DNA of 29,704 bases from positions 1 to 29,704 of the forward strand of contig JBMFNX010000021.1 of NCBI GenBank assembly GCA_049969935.1, written 5' to 3'. The notes beneath the pieces were generated by a model. The model did no database searches and was not told the origin of the DNA. It saw only the letters and a program-made list of their open reading frames with translations. Each line of letters opens with the position of its first letter. Within the stretch, counting starts at the first letter, position 1. This DNA comes from JACIWG01 sp049969935. GTDB taxonomy: Archaea; Thermoproteota; Nitrososphaeria; JACIWG01. A program made the position numbers and the translations under genes. Positions 14,131 through 20,991 of this stretch are shown here, piece by piece.

Positions 14131-15171
14131 TTAGAAAAAAATTGGCTGTATTAAAACTTTTTTTAAACTTTCTACATCAATATCCAGTATTTTAGCCTTA
14201 AGCATGTTCATTACATCCTCTATCTCATACCTTTTGAGAATCATGTAACCGTATGCTATGTCAGGCTGAAAGGGATATGCTAGAAAAACCTTGTAAGCTT
14301 CACGTGCAATAATCCTATCATAAACTGTCTTAAGCTCCTCAACATCATATTTTGTTATAATTTCTACAAATTCTTTTACTGTCCCTTGTAAATTCTCTGT
14401 ATAAGATGAAAGTGCTTTAATGTCTGGAGTGGATAAGAGTTTCTCAAAAAATTCTTCTTCTATAAGAGAAGATGATATAATATGCTTTCTTATTATGTTT
14501 GATGGTGCACCCATTCTCCTCAATCTTGTTATAAGTAGTATGTTTTCCTTTAGCAGTTGTCTTCTTACAATTCCGGCAATATACGATTGAAGTCCTCTTC
14601 TTTCTCTAACCGTCTTAAGAAGATTTTTCCAATACCTTTGCCTTATTTCTAGTATTTGGAGATTTGGATCATTTACAGGCTTTAAAAGGATGGATTTTAA
14701 ATCAGAAGCTAAAGTTCTCTCTAGGAAGCAGTCTAAAATATTATCGAAGCTTTCATATAATACTTTACCTTTAAATTCTTTCAAAAAAACTTCCTTAGTA
14801 AGAATGCTTTGAAAATCTTCAAATTCAACTCCATAATATTTAGAACATAAAAGATTCTCTAGTAATGAAACCAGTTCCAAGTCATGTAAAAGGTTTAAAA
14901 AAACTTTTCCATCGTCTGGAGAATATTTAATACACTTATTAAGTTCGCCATAATAGTATTCATAGAGTGCACTCTCTATTTCTAATGTAGAGGGTAGAGT
15001 TTGAGCAAATTTTGAAAGGTAACCCCAATAGTCTGTGCCATTTAGGTAAGATATTGCTGTGCTAAAATTTTCTGAATATATTATCGCATTATACTTTTGT
15101 TTGTCTAAAAGTTTTCCTTTACCAACTCTAACCTTTGCCAGCACAGGACCATAGCTGTTAGATGGATGCAT
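14131..15171 (-). CDS. atpC: A-type ATP synthase subunit C
   Basis: This subunit (V-ATPase subunit d homologue) caps the c-ring and links it to the central stalk. The 346-aa protein is all helical and starts with the typical YGPVLAKVRVGKGKLLDKQKY. It contains LPSTLEIESALYEYYYGEL, the repeated unit ILEIRQRYWKNLLKTVRERRGL, and near the C-terminus IIAREAYKVFLAYPFQPDIAYGYMILKRYEIEDV, which is diagnostic of the family (PF01992). ATG 15171 follows the stop of the preceding small frame by one base. The neighbours are subunit K downstream and a small membrane ORF and subunit I upstream. The head subunits A, B, D, E and F are not in the window. Confidence 0.92.
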   Translation of the reverse strand: MHPSNSYGPVLAKVRVGKGKLLDKQKYNAIIYSENFSTAISYLNGTDYWGYLSKFAQTLPSTLEIESALYEYYYGELNKCIKYSPDDGKVFLNLLHDLELVSLLENLLCSKYYGVEFEDFQSILTKEVFLKEFKGKVLYESFDNILDCFLERTLASDLKSILLKPVNDPNLQILEIRQRYWKNLLKTVRERRGLQSYIAGIVRRQLLKENILLITRLRRMGAPSNIIRKHIISSSLIEEEFFEKLLSTPDIKALSSYTENLQGTVKEFVEIITKYDVEELKTVYDRIIAREAYKVFLAYPFQPDIAYGYMILKRYEIEDVMNMLKAKILDIDVESLKKVLIQPIFF

Positions 15172-15172
15172 C

Positions 15173-15499
15173 CTATTTTCTCCTCTTAAGCTTATAATAT
15201 AGGAAAATGTTTCCTATAAAAAGTATGCTTACACCTATCATTAGAGAAACGATTACAGTAACAATCTTCGATCCTGTAAAAGAAAGTGTGATAAAAAATA
15301 TGATTGTCGTCAGGATCAATGATAGTATGAATGGTGAAAATATTGTGAAATAGTCTTTCCAAAAGGATTTTATTCCAGTAAAATAATGTGTATGTTGAAG
15401 GGTATGAGTGTAAGGGAAGGTTTCGAATACTTTGGCCTCTCTCTTACGATACTCGTTTTCGCTATCGCAGGCTATCTTATTGGGCGTGAAATAGGTCAA
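15173..15499 (-). CDS. Small two-span membrane ORF between subunits I and C (start uncertain)
   Basis: The open frame ends one base before atpC and encodes two hydrophobic spans: a first containing FILSLILTTIIFFITLSF and a second containing VIVSLMIGVSILFIGNIFLYY, ending KLKRRK. The layout (I, small ORF, C, K) suggests a component or assembly factor of the ATP synthase. The start is a problem. The only usual start codons are TTG 15499 and TTG 15319. The former makes 108 aa, but its first 45 residues are antisense to the small plus-strand gene and look artificial. The latter makes 48 aa and trims the first span. A rare ATA start in between is possible. I give the maximal frame. No family is recognised. 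Confidence 0.4.
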   Translation of the reverse strand: MTYFTPNKIACDSENEYRKREAKVFETFPYTHTLQHTHYFTGIKSFWKDYFTIFSPFILSLILTTIIFFITLSFTGSKIVTVIVSLMIGVSILFIGNIFLYYKLKRRK

Positions 15500-15583
15500 A
15501 CTGTCCTAGTCACACTCCTTGCCACGCTCTTTGGAATCTTTATAACATTTTATGAAGCATGGAGGCTTGCGAAAAGAAGATAG
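15386..15583 (+). CDS. AtpZ/AtpI-like small membrane protein next to the ATP synthase
   Basis: This 65-aa protein (59 aa from the ATG at 15404) has two spans and the Gly-rich pattern of the AtpZ family (PF09527): FEYFGLSLTILVFAIAGYLIGREIG, then VLVTLLATLFGIFITFYEAWRLAKR. In bacteria AtpZ and AtpI are encoded with the F-type ATP synthase and aid ring assembly or Mg2+/Ca2+ handling. Here the gene sits inside an A-type cluster but on the opposite strand, ending 6 bases from the end of subunit I and overlapping the poorly started minus frame. In-frame ATGs are at 15386, 15392 and 15404; GAAGGG lies just before the last. The family assignment rests on pattern recognition only. Confidence 0.6.
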   Translation: MCMLKGMSVREGFEYFGLSLTILVFAIAGYLIGREIGQTVLVTLLATLFGIFITFYEAWRLAKRR

Positions 15584-15589
15584 CATATA

Positions 15590-17134
15590 CTACACCAGTT
15601 TTAGAGGCTGGAAGGCTGTTCCTGTTCCAGAATAGAATTTCATGAACCATTCTACCCAGTGCAGCCTGAGGCAGTGTAAGAATGCAAGCAGTCCCTCGAA
15701 ACCCATGATTATTATTGTGCCTAAGACCAAAATTGGTATGAAGATGAAAATATTGAGTGCGCTTCCTGCATCGAAAATCATTTTAGTAAATAGTGCGTGA
15801 GCGGCTCCTATCGCAAGTATTCGAAAGTATGAGAATGTGTTTGAAATCAATGATATAATCTGTTCAAGCATTTCGAGAAGCCCGTTAACTTTCTCTTCAA
15901 CTATTCTACCAATCATCATTATTATCATTGGCGGTAGGAAATAGTATAATATTGTGTTAAAGTTTAGCGCTGCCGATATAACGTTTCTTCCGTGTATAAG
16001 GAAAAGGTATGCTATGCTCAGGTAAAGGCTTACCCATCCAATGTCTCCTAAAACTTTCCAAAATCTTTTCGTATAAAGTCCATTAACCATTGATAATATT
16101 ATTCCAAAGGAAACTTGGAAGAATGCTATGAGAAGGGATAGTCTGGCCAGCCGCAGAGGTGTTTCTATCGGATTCAATCTTAATGGAATGTATATTATAC
16201 CTAAAACAAGGTTTTCCGGAATCTCTGGAATATGTAATGCTTCATATATTTTCTGTGCAAGTTCATGGCTTCCGAAAGCCTCCCTATACATGAATAAGCC
16301 TACAATCGATGAAGTTATCCCTAATATTATGTAAAGTTTTGCGCCTGAGACAATAAGAGATAATGTTTCTCCAAGCTTAAGGTTCTTCTTCTGCAATATT
16401 ATAAGGGCTATACCGAATACTGTTAAAAGTAGTCCGTGGCCAAAGTCTCCGAACATTAATGCAAAAATAATTGGATAGGTTATTGCCATAAATATTGAAG
16501 GCTCAAGCTCATTAGATTTAGGTGTTCCAAAGGATAGGACAAGTTTCCTAAAAACCTGAGGCATTCTCGTCTTCTCAAGCAATGTTGGCTTATCAGATTC
16601 ACCATGCACACTTTTTTCCTCAATGATCTCGAAAGCAGAGTTTTCCTCAACTTTCTTCACCACATCTATAACCTTTTCCAATTCAACAGTCTTCACCCAG
16701 ATGTCTATAACCGCAGTCTTATCAGTTTGTGCCACTTTCTCGAGCACAGATTCTAGGTTGCAGAAGGCTTTTAACCTAACATATGCTTTCAAGAATTCTT
16801 CCCTGTCTCCTAAACCTTTACTGAAATCTTCCGTGATTTTTTCAAAATATGATATATCTTCTTCACCTAATTTGAGTTGGCTTTCATCAAATTTTTCGTC
16901 TGATGTAACCTTTTCTTTTAAAATATTTTCCATACGCTGTAATATGTTCATTGCTCTGGCAAGAAGGTTTGATGGTTGAAGAGGTTTAGCTTTTTCAGAA
17001 ATAACTTTATCATTAAATGAAGAATTTAGTTGCACATAACATTCGTTTGCTAAAGTTAAAATTATTTTTCTAGCACTTTCTTTAGGCGTATAAATTATTA
17101 CACGTGTAAGGGGTTTAGGAAACATTTCCCACAT
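15590..17134 (-). CDS. atpI: A-type ATP synthase subunit I (membrane stator)
   Basis: This is the stator (V-ATPase subunit a homologue) forming the ion channel against the c-ring. It is 514 aa, shorter than the 620-700 aa usual in archaea. The loss is in the soluble N-terminal half (about residues 1-215), which still holds coiled-coil-rich sequence. The membrane half starts at FMAITYPIIFALMFGDFGHGLL, has about seven to eight spans, and contains SNTFSYFRILAIGAAHALF with the essential-type Arg438. It ends with the family signature LHCLRLHWVEWFMKFYSGTGTAFQPL. ATG 17134 is supported by a TATA-like box 26 bases upstream. It is the first gene of the I-(small ORF)-C-K series. Confidence 0.93.
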   Translation of the reverse strand: MWEMFPKPLTRVIIYTPKESARKIILTLANECYVQLNSSFNDKVISEKAKPLQPSNLLARAMNILQRMENILKEKVTSDEKFDESQLKLGEEDISYFEKITEDFSKGLGDREEFLKAYVRLKAFCNLESVLEKVAQTDKTAVIDIWVKTVELEKVIDVVKKVEENSAFEIIEEKSVHGESDKPTLLEKTRMPQVFRKLVLSFGTPKSNELEPSIFMAITYPIIFALMFGDFGHGLLLTVFGIALIILQKKNLKLGETLSLIVSGAKLYIILGITSSIVGLFMYREAFGSHELAQKIYEALHIPEIPENLVLGIIYIPLRLNPIETPLRLARLSLLIAFFQVSFGIILSMVNGLYTKRFWKVLGDIGWVSLYLSIAYLFLIHGRNVISAALNFNTILYYFLPPMIIMMIGRIVEEKVNGLLEMLEQIISLISNTFSYFRILAIGAAHALFTKMIFDAGSALNIFIFIPILVLGTIIIMGFEGLLAFLHCLRLHWVEWFMKFYSGTGTAFQPLKLV

Positions 17135-17156
17135 ACTAGCGTTAGCTTTAATCAGA

Positions 17157-17166
17157 ATATATTTTT
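17157..17166 (-). promoter_or_regulatory. TATA box of the ATP synthase cluster
   Basis: On the minus strand AAAAAAATAT is centred about 27 bases before ATG 17134, consistent with a leaderless transcript. Confidence 0.45.
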
Positions 17167-17187
17167 TTTAATTTTTCAATAAATTAA

Positions 17188-17205
17188 GACTTTAATTTTA
17201 AAGTC
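17188..17205. promoter_or_regulatory. Perfect palindrome upstream of the ATP synthase promoter
   Basis: GACTTTAATTTTAAAGTC consists of 8-bp arms around a TT centre. It lies about 22 bases upstream of the TATA box of the ATP synthase cluster. The size and place suit a dimeric regulator site, but an AT-rich chance palindrome cannot be excluded. Confidence 0.35.
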
Positions 17206-17255
17206 AAAAATTTTTGTGAATCATTTAAGGCCAAGTTACCATATCAGAATTTTTT

Positions 17256-17275
17256 ACCATAGTTCCCATCAAATT
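17256..17275 (+). repeat. Terminal inverted repeat of the IS5-type element (left)
   Basis: ACCATAGTTCCCATCAAATT; it pairs with 18131-18150 with two mismatches. Confidence 0.8.
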
Positions 17276-18123
17276 CCTCTCATCACTTGAGATATGTTGA
17301 ACGCTAGTATGGACAGGATGATCTTTATTGCTAGGCCCCTTCTCGATACTGCCCTTACGAACCTTAGCCCTAGGTTCTCGAGCTGTGAGAATATGGTCTC
17401 TATCATCTTCCTCAGATTGGATAGGGCTCTATAATATTCTCTCTCATCATATGAGCTGATCATGTTCTTCCTCTTTATGGCTATATACTCAACCCCCCCT
17501 TTCCCTCATCTCCTCCTCGAACCCTCTGTCTATGTAGGCCTTATCAAGAATGACCGTGTTCCCCTTGAATCTTTCTGCAAAATCTTCTCTCCTATTCTTG
17601 ATTATAGTGAGGTCATGCTCGTTCGCAGGATCAACGTATAAGAGGTTCAAGTACCTCGTCTGTAGCGCAGGTTAGCTTGTATCCTGCATAGAACCCCCTT
17701 TTAAGGGGTTGAACCCTACACCTTCCTCATCCCTTATGAGCCTAGATTCACCTCTCTTACTATGCCTTTTAAATCTAGCTAGCTTCTTCGTCTCTAAGGG
17801 CTTCGAGTCCACGATCACCTGCCCCTCAAGCTTGAAGAGCTTTAAGCATTCTACCAGCAAGCATTCATACCTATTCAGCCCCCCACCTTGTTATACCTAA
17901 CCCTTGAGAAGAAGCCCAGCTCCTCTACGAAGAGCCCATAAGCCTTCTTATAGATACCGTCGAAGACTATATGGGCCATAACACCGAAAGCTATAAGGTC
18001 ATGTAGGCTCATCCTCTCATGATAAGCCTTACTGGGATAGTGCTCATCCACGATAAGAGAGATGACCCTCCTAACGATGGCCAACATATCAGCATAGCTC
18101 ATACACCAAGAATAGAAATACAC
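17269..18123 (-). pseudogene. IS5-family DDE transposase, four frame breaks
   Basis: Reading across frames gives about 280 residues of an intact-looking transposase. The N-terminus has SYADMLAIVRRVISLIVDEHYP and LHDLIAFGVMAHIVF; the middle has QVIVDSKPLETKKLARFKRHSKRG (first catalytic Asp) and LLYVDPANEHDLTIIKNR; then come VILDKAYIDRGFEEEM (second Asp), EYIAIKRKN and LRKMIETIFSQLENLGLR (catalytic Glu). Frame breaks lie at a C6 run (17879-17884), a C5/T4 run (17694-17702), near 17650 and at a C7 run (17493-17499). Apart from these the protein sequence is well kept, so decay is recent, or the runs are assembly errors or programmed slippage sites. Confidence 0.85.
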
Positions 18124-18130
18124 AAACTTA

Positions 18131-18150
18131 AATTTGATGAGAACTAAGGT
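18131..18150 (-). repeat. Terminal inverted repeat of the IS5-type element (right)
   Basis: AATTTGATGAGAACTAAGGT on the plus strand; it is the inverted partner of 17256-17275 and lies 8 bases upstream of the transposase start. Confidence 0.8.
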
Positions 18151-18211
18151 TTTTTTATATTTTTCCTAGAAACTGGAATGTGTAAGCGAATATAGCTTGC
18201 TTTGGATTCTG

Positions 18212-18224
18212 AAAAAATTAAAAT
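18212..18224 (+). promoter_or_regulatory. TATA-like element of proS
   Basis: AAAATTAAAATTG ends about 25 bases before ATG 18249, consistent with a leaderless start. Confidence 0.4.
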
Positions 18225-18248
18225 TGTTATCTAAGTCTATCCACTGCG

Positions 18249-19691
18249 ATGGTACTGTTGCAGCCTGAAAAAGCTTTCCCCGATAAAGAAAAAAATTTTA
18301 GTGAATGGTATTCTCTTATTTTGGAAAGGGCTGAACTTGTAGACATAAGATATAATGTTAAAGGCTTTGTAGTTTACAGGCCTAACCTAATGAGGCTAAT
18401 CAACCTTATAAGAGATGAACTGGAGCGAGGATTGACTGAAACAGGCCACCAGCCAGTACTCTTTCCTCTTGTGATTCCAATGTCATATCTTAGAAAAGAG
18501 GAAGAGCATATAACGGGTTTTGAGGCTGAAGTCTTTAAGATTAGGGGTGAAGAGGGGGAAGAAGACCTTGCCCTGAGGCCGACTTCTGAAACAGCCTTCT
18601 ATCCAATGTACTCTTTATGGATTCACAGTTACAGGGATCTTCCATTAAAGCTCTTTCAGACGGTAACAGTTTATAGGAAAGAGACTAAGGCTACAAGGCC
18701 TCTAATTAGAGGGAGAGAGTTTCTTTGGATTGAAGCACATGATGCATTTTCAAGTGAAGATGATGCCTTAAGGCAGGTTTCTGAAGATATTAGGATAACC
18801 AGGAATGCTCTGGAAAAGTTTGGTCTAGCCTTCATTGTCGTTGAAAGGGAAGAGTGGGACAAGTTTCCTGGCGCTGAAAAAACATTCGCCTTCGACTGTA
18901 TTATGCCAGAGGGGAGGGTTTTACAGATTGCCACCACCCACTACCTTGGAACAAAATTTTCTATACCATTTGAAATAATATTCTTAGATAAAGATGGAAG
19001 TAAGAAATATGTTCATCAAACATGTTTTGGCCCAGGTCTTTCTAGAATGGCAGCAGCAGTAATATCTACTCACGGAGACGAATATGGTCTTGTACTGCCT
19101 TTTGAAGTAGCTCCAATCCAAGTTGTTGTTGTACCGATTCCAAAGGAGGGGTTAGAAAACAGGATACTTGAAAAATGTTTTGAAGTAGAAGAGAGGCTTA
19201 AGAGGTTGAACCTTAGAGTTAAGGTTGACGATTCAGAGGATAGGCCTGGTTCAAAGTTCTATAAATGGGAACTTTATGGTGTACCCGTCAGGGTTGAAGT
19301 TGGCGCAAAGGAAGTTGTGGAAAAGAAGCTCACATTATTTAGGAGAGATTTGAGGAAAAGATGGGCTATAGAAGACAGTTTTCTAGAACAGGAAATCATG
19401 TATGTTAAAGATGATATTTCGAGAGTTCTTAGAAGTAGGGCTTATGAGAGACTTGAAGGTGCTCTTGTTAGAATAAATTGTAGGGAAGAGGGTATAGAGG
19501 CAAGCAGAAATGGGAAAATTATTTTAATGAACTTTTGCGGTCAAAAAGAATGTTATGAAAAAATTAAAGAAGATACTGGCGGATACGAGGTTAGAGGCAG
19601 GAGGGTTGATGTAGAGGAGAAGGTTTGGGGACCATGTGCCTGGTGCGGTAGACCAGCTGAAAAGGTTGTTGTAGTCGCAAAATCGTTCTAA
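18249..19691 (+). CDS. proS: Prolyl-tRNA synthetase (archaeal/eukaryotic type)
   Basis: ProRS charges tRNA-Pro. This is the short archaeal form (480 aa) with no bacterial editing insertion. The class II core shows VVYRPNLMRLINLIRDEL, GHQPVLFPLVIPMSYL (motif 1 region), LRPTSETAFYPMYS and TVYRKETKATRPLIRGREFLWIEAHDAF (motif 2), and CFGPGLSRMAAAVI (motif 3). The anticodon-binding domain starts near APIQVVVVPIP (about 285). The C-terminal zinc-binding domain has INCREEG, NFCGQKECYE and GPCAWCGRP, i.e. the Cys set typical of the archaeal/eukaryotic group. ATG 18249 leads straight into the conserved N-terminus. It stands 98 bases from the IS5-type element and precedes the SAH hydrolase gene. Confidence 0.96.
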   Translation: MVLLQPEKAFPDKEKNFSEWYSLILERAELVDIRYNVKGFVVYRPNLMRLINLIRDELERGLTETGHQPVLFPLVIPMSYLRKEEEHITGFEAEVFKIRGEEGEEDLALRPTSETAFYPMYSLWIHSYRDLPLKLFQTVTVYRKETKATRPLIRGREFLWIEAHDAFSSEDDALRQVSEDIRITRNALEKFGLAFIVVEREEWDKFPGAEKTFAFDCIMPEGRVLQIATTHYLGTKFSIPFEIIFLDKDGSKKYVHQTCFGPGLSRMAAAVISTHGDEYGLVLPFEVAPIQVVVVPIPKEGLENRILEKCFEVEERLKRLNLRVKVDDSEDRPGSKFYKWELYGVPVRVEVGAKEVVEKKLTLFRRDLRKRWAIEDSFLEQEIMYVKDDISRVLRSRAYERLEGALVRINCREEGIEASRNGKIILMNFCGQKECYEKIKEDTGGYEVRGRRVDVEEKVWGPCAWCGRPAEKVVVVAKSF

Positions 19692-19741
19692 AATTTAAAA
19701 AAGCATATTAATTTTAGTTTAAATACATAATCTGATATAAT

Positions 19742-20989
19742 ATGGTTTTAGAACATGCTATAAGAGATCCTTCACTGGCTCCAGAGGGTAGAAGGAAGCT
19801 TGAATGGGCTTGGGCCAGAATGCCTGTTTTAAGGAGATTAAAGGCAAGATTTTTGGACAAAAGGCCTTTAGAAGGTAAAAAGATAGGTGTATGCCTTCAT
19901 TTGGAGGCTAAAACTGCACTTTTGGCTATAACGTTACAGGAGCTTGGTGCAGAAGTTTCTATAACATCCTCTAACCCATTAACAACACAAGATGATGTTG
20001 CAGCAGCTTTGGCTGAAAAAGTATCCCATGTCTACTCCTGGTACAATGAAACATTGGAAGAGTATGAAATGAATGTTTCTAGGGTTGCTGAGTTTAGGCC
20101 GGACATTATTGTGGACGATGGCGGAGACCTGGGTGTAACTTTACATAAGAAGGGTTTAGCAGAAAATGTTATAGGAGGTACTGAGGAGACGACGACTGGA
20201 GTTTTAAGGTATAAGGCTATGGAAAATGATGGTGTACTACGTTTTCCAGTTATAGCCGTAAATAATGCTAAGAGTAAACGTATTTTTGATAACAAGTATG
20301 GAAGTGGACAGAGTGTTGTAGACGGTATTATGAGGACAACAAACATGCTTGTCGCCGGAAAGTATGCTGTCGTTGTAGGATATGGTTGGGTTGGTAAAGG
20401 TATTGCCTCAAGGCTCAGGGGACTTGGTGCAAGGGTTATAGTCTGTGAAGTAGACCCGTTTTCCGCACTCGAAGCACATTTAGACGGTTTTGAAGTGATG
20501 AAGATGGATGATGCTGCATCTTTGGGTGACATTTTTGTCACCGCAACCGGCAACATTAAACCTATAACCGTAAAACATTTTCTTAAGATGAAGGATGGTG
20601 CTGTACTAGCTAATGCTGGACATTTTGATGTAGAAGTTGACGTTAGAGGCTTAAAGTCTATTGCAAAAGAAGTTAAGAATGTTAGAAAGAACATTGATGA
20701 ATACACTTTACCTGATGGAAGAAGACTCTATCTTTTAGCTGAAGGTAGGCTTGTTAACATTGCTGCAGGAGACGGTCACCCAATAGAAATTATGGACCTA
20801 AGTTTTGCTACACAACTTCTTTCTGTAATATTTTTGAAGGAAAATGGAGAAGGATTAGAGAATAGGGTTTACGATGTTCCAGAAGAAATTGATAGGGAAG
20901 TTGTTTTGCAGAAGCTTGCTGCAGAAAATATTCAAATAGATGTGCTAACTGAAGAGCAGAGAAAGTATCTTCAACAGTGGACAGCCTAG
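19742..20989 (+). CDS. ahcY: Adenosylhomocysteinase (S-adenosylhomocysteine hydrolase)
   Basis: This NAD-dependent enzyme splits S-adenosylhomocysteine into adenosine and homocysteine, relieving product inhibition of methyltransferases. At 415 aa it has the archaeal length. Visible signatures are CLHLEAKTALL with the substrate site, SSNPLTTQDDVAAAL, DDGGDLG, GGTEETTTGVLR, NNAKSKRIFDNKYGSGQS and the NAD-binding glycine motif VVVGYGWVGKGIA (about 215-227). VTATGNIKPI and NAGHFDVEVD follow, and the C-terminus has NIAAGDGHPIEIMDLSFATQ. It ends 2 bases from the end of the convergent deaminase gene, which also acts on SAH-type substrates. TTTAAATA at 19718-19725 is the likely TATA box. Confidence 0.97.
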   Translation: MVLEHAIRDPSLAPEGRRKLEWAWARMPVLRRLKARFLDKRPLEGKKIGVCLHLEAKTALLAITLQELGAEVSITSSNPLTTQDDVAAALAEKVSHVYSWYNETLEEYEMNVSRVAEFRPDIIVDDGGDLGVTLHKKGLAENVIGGTEETTTGVLRYKAMENDGVLRFPVIAVNNAKSKRIFDNKYGSGQSVVDGIMRTTNMLVAGKYAVVVGYGWVGKGIASRLRGLGARVIVCEVDPFSALEAHLDGFEVMKMDDAASLGDIFVTATGNIKPITVKHFLKMKDGAVLANAGHFDVEVDVRGLKSIAKEVKNVRKNIDEYTLPDGRRLYLLAEGRLVNIAAGDGHPIEIMDLSFATQLLSVIFLKENGEGLENRVYDVPEEIDREVVLQKLAAENIQIDVLTEEQRKYLQQWTA

Positions 20990-20991
20990 TC

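Larger units (their letters stand above)
17256..18150 (-). mobile_element. IS5-family insertion sequence, decayed
   Basis: Inverted ends ACCATAGTTCCCATCAAATT (17256-17275) and the complement of 18131-18150 match at 18 of 20 positions and bound 895 bp with a single transposase frame on the minus strand. Both flanks begin with T6 (17250-17255 and 18151-18156), possibly a target duplication but ambiguous in this AT-rich sequence. The element sits in the divergent promoter space between atpI and proS. Confidence 0.85.

Noticed and set aside
15386..15499. N-terminal part of the minus-strand small membrane ORF
   Set aside because: It is antisense to the AtpZ-like gene, starts with a TTG lacking any SD or TATA signal, and its polar, His/Tyr-rich sequence differs from the hydrophobic rest; it is probably not translated.
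20032..20706. 224-aa minus-strand frame across the SAH hydrolase gene
   Set aside because: It is a shadow of a strongly conserved gene; low-complexity Ser/Pro/Thr product, no start signal.
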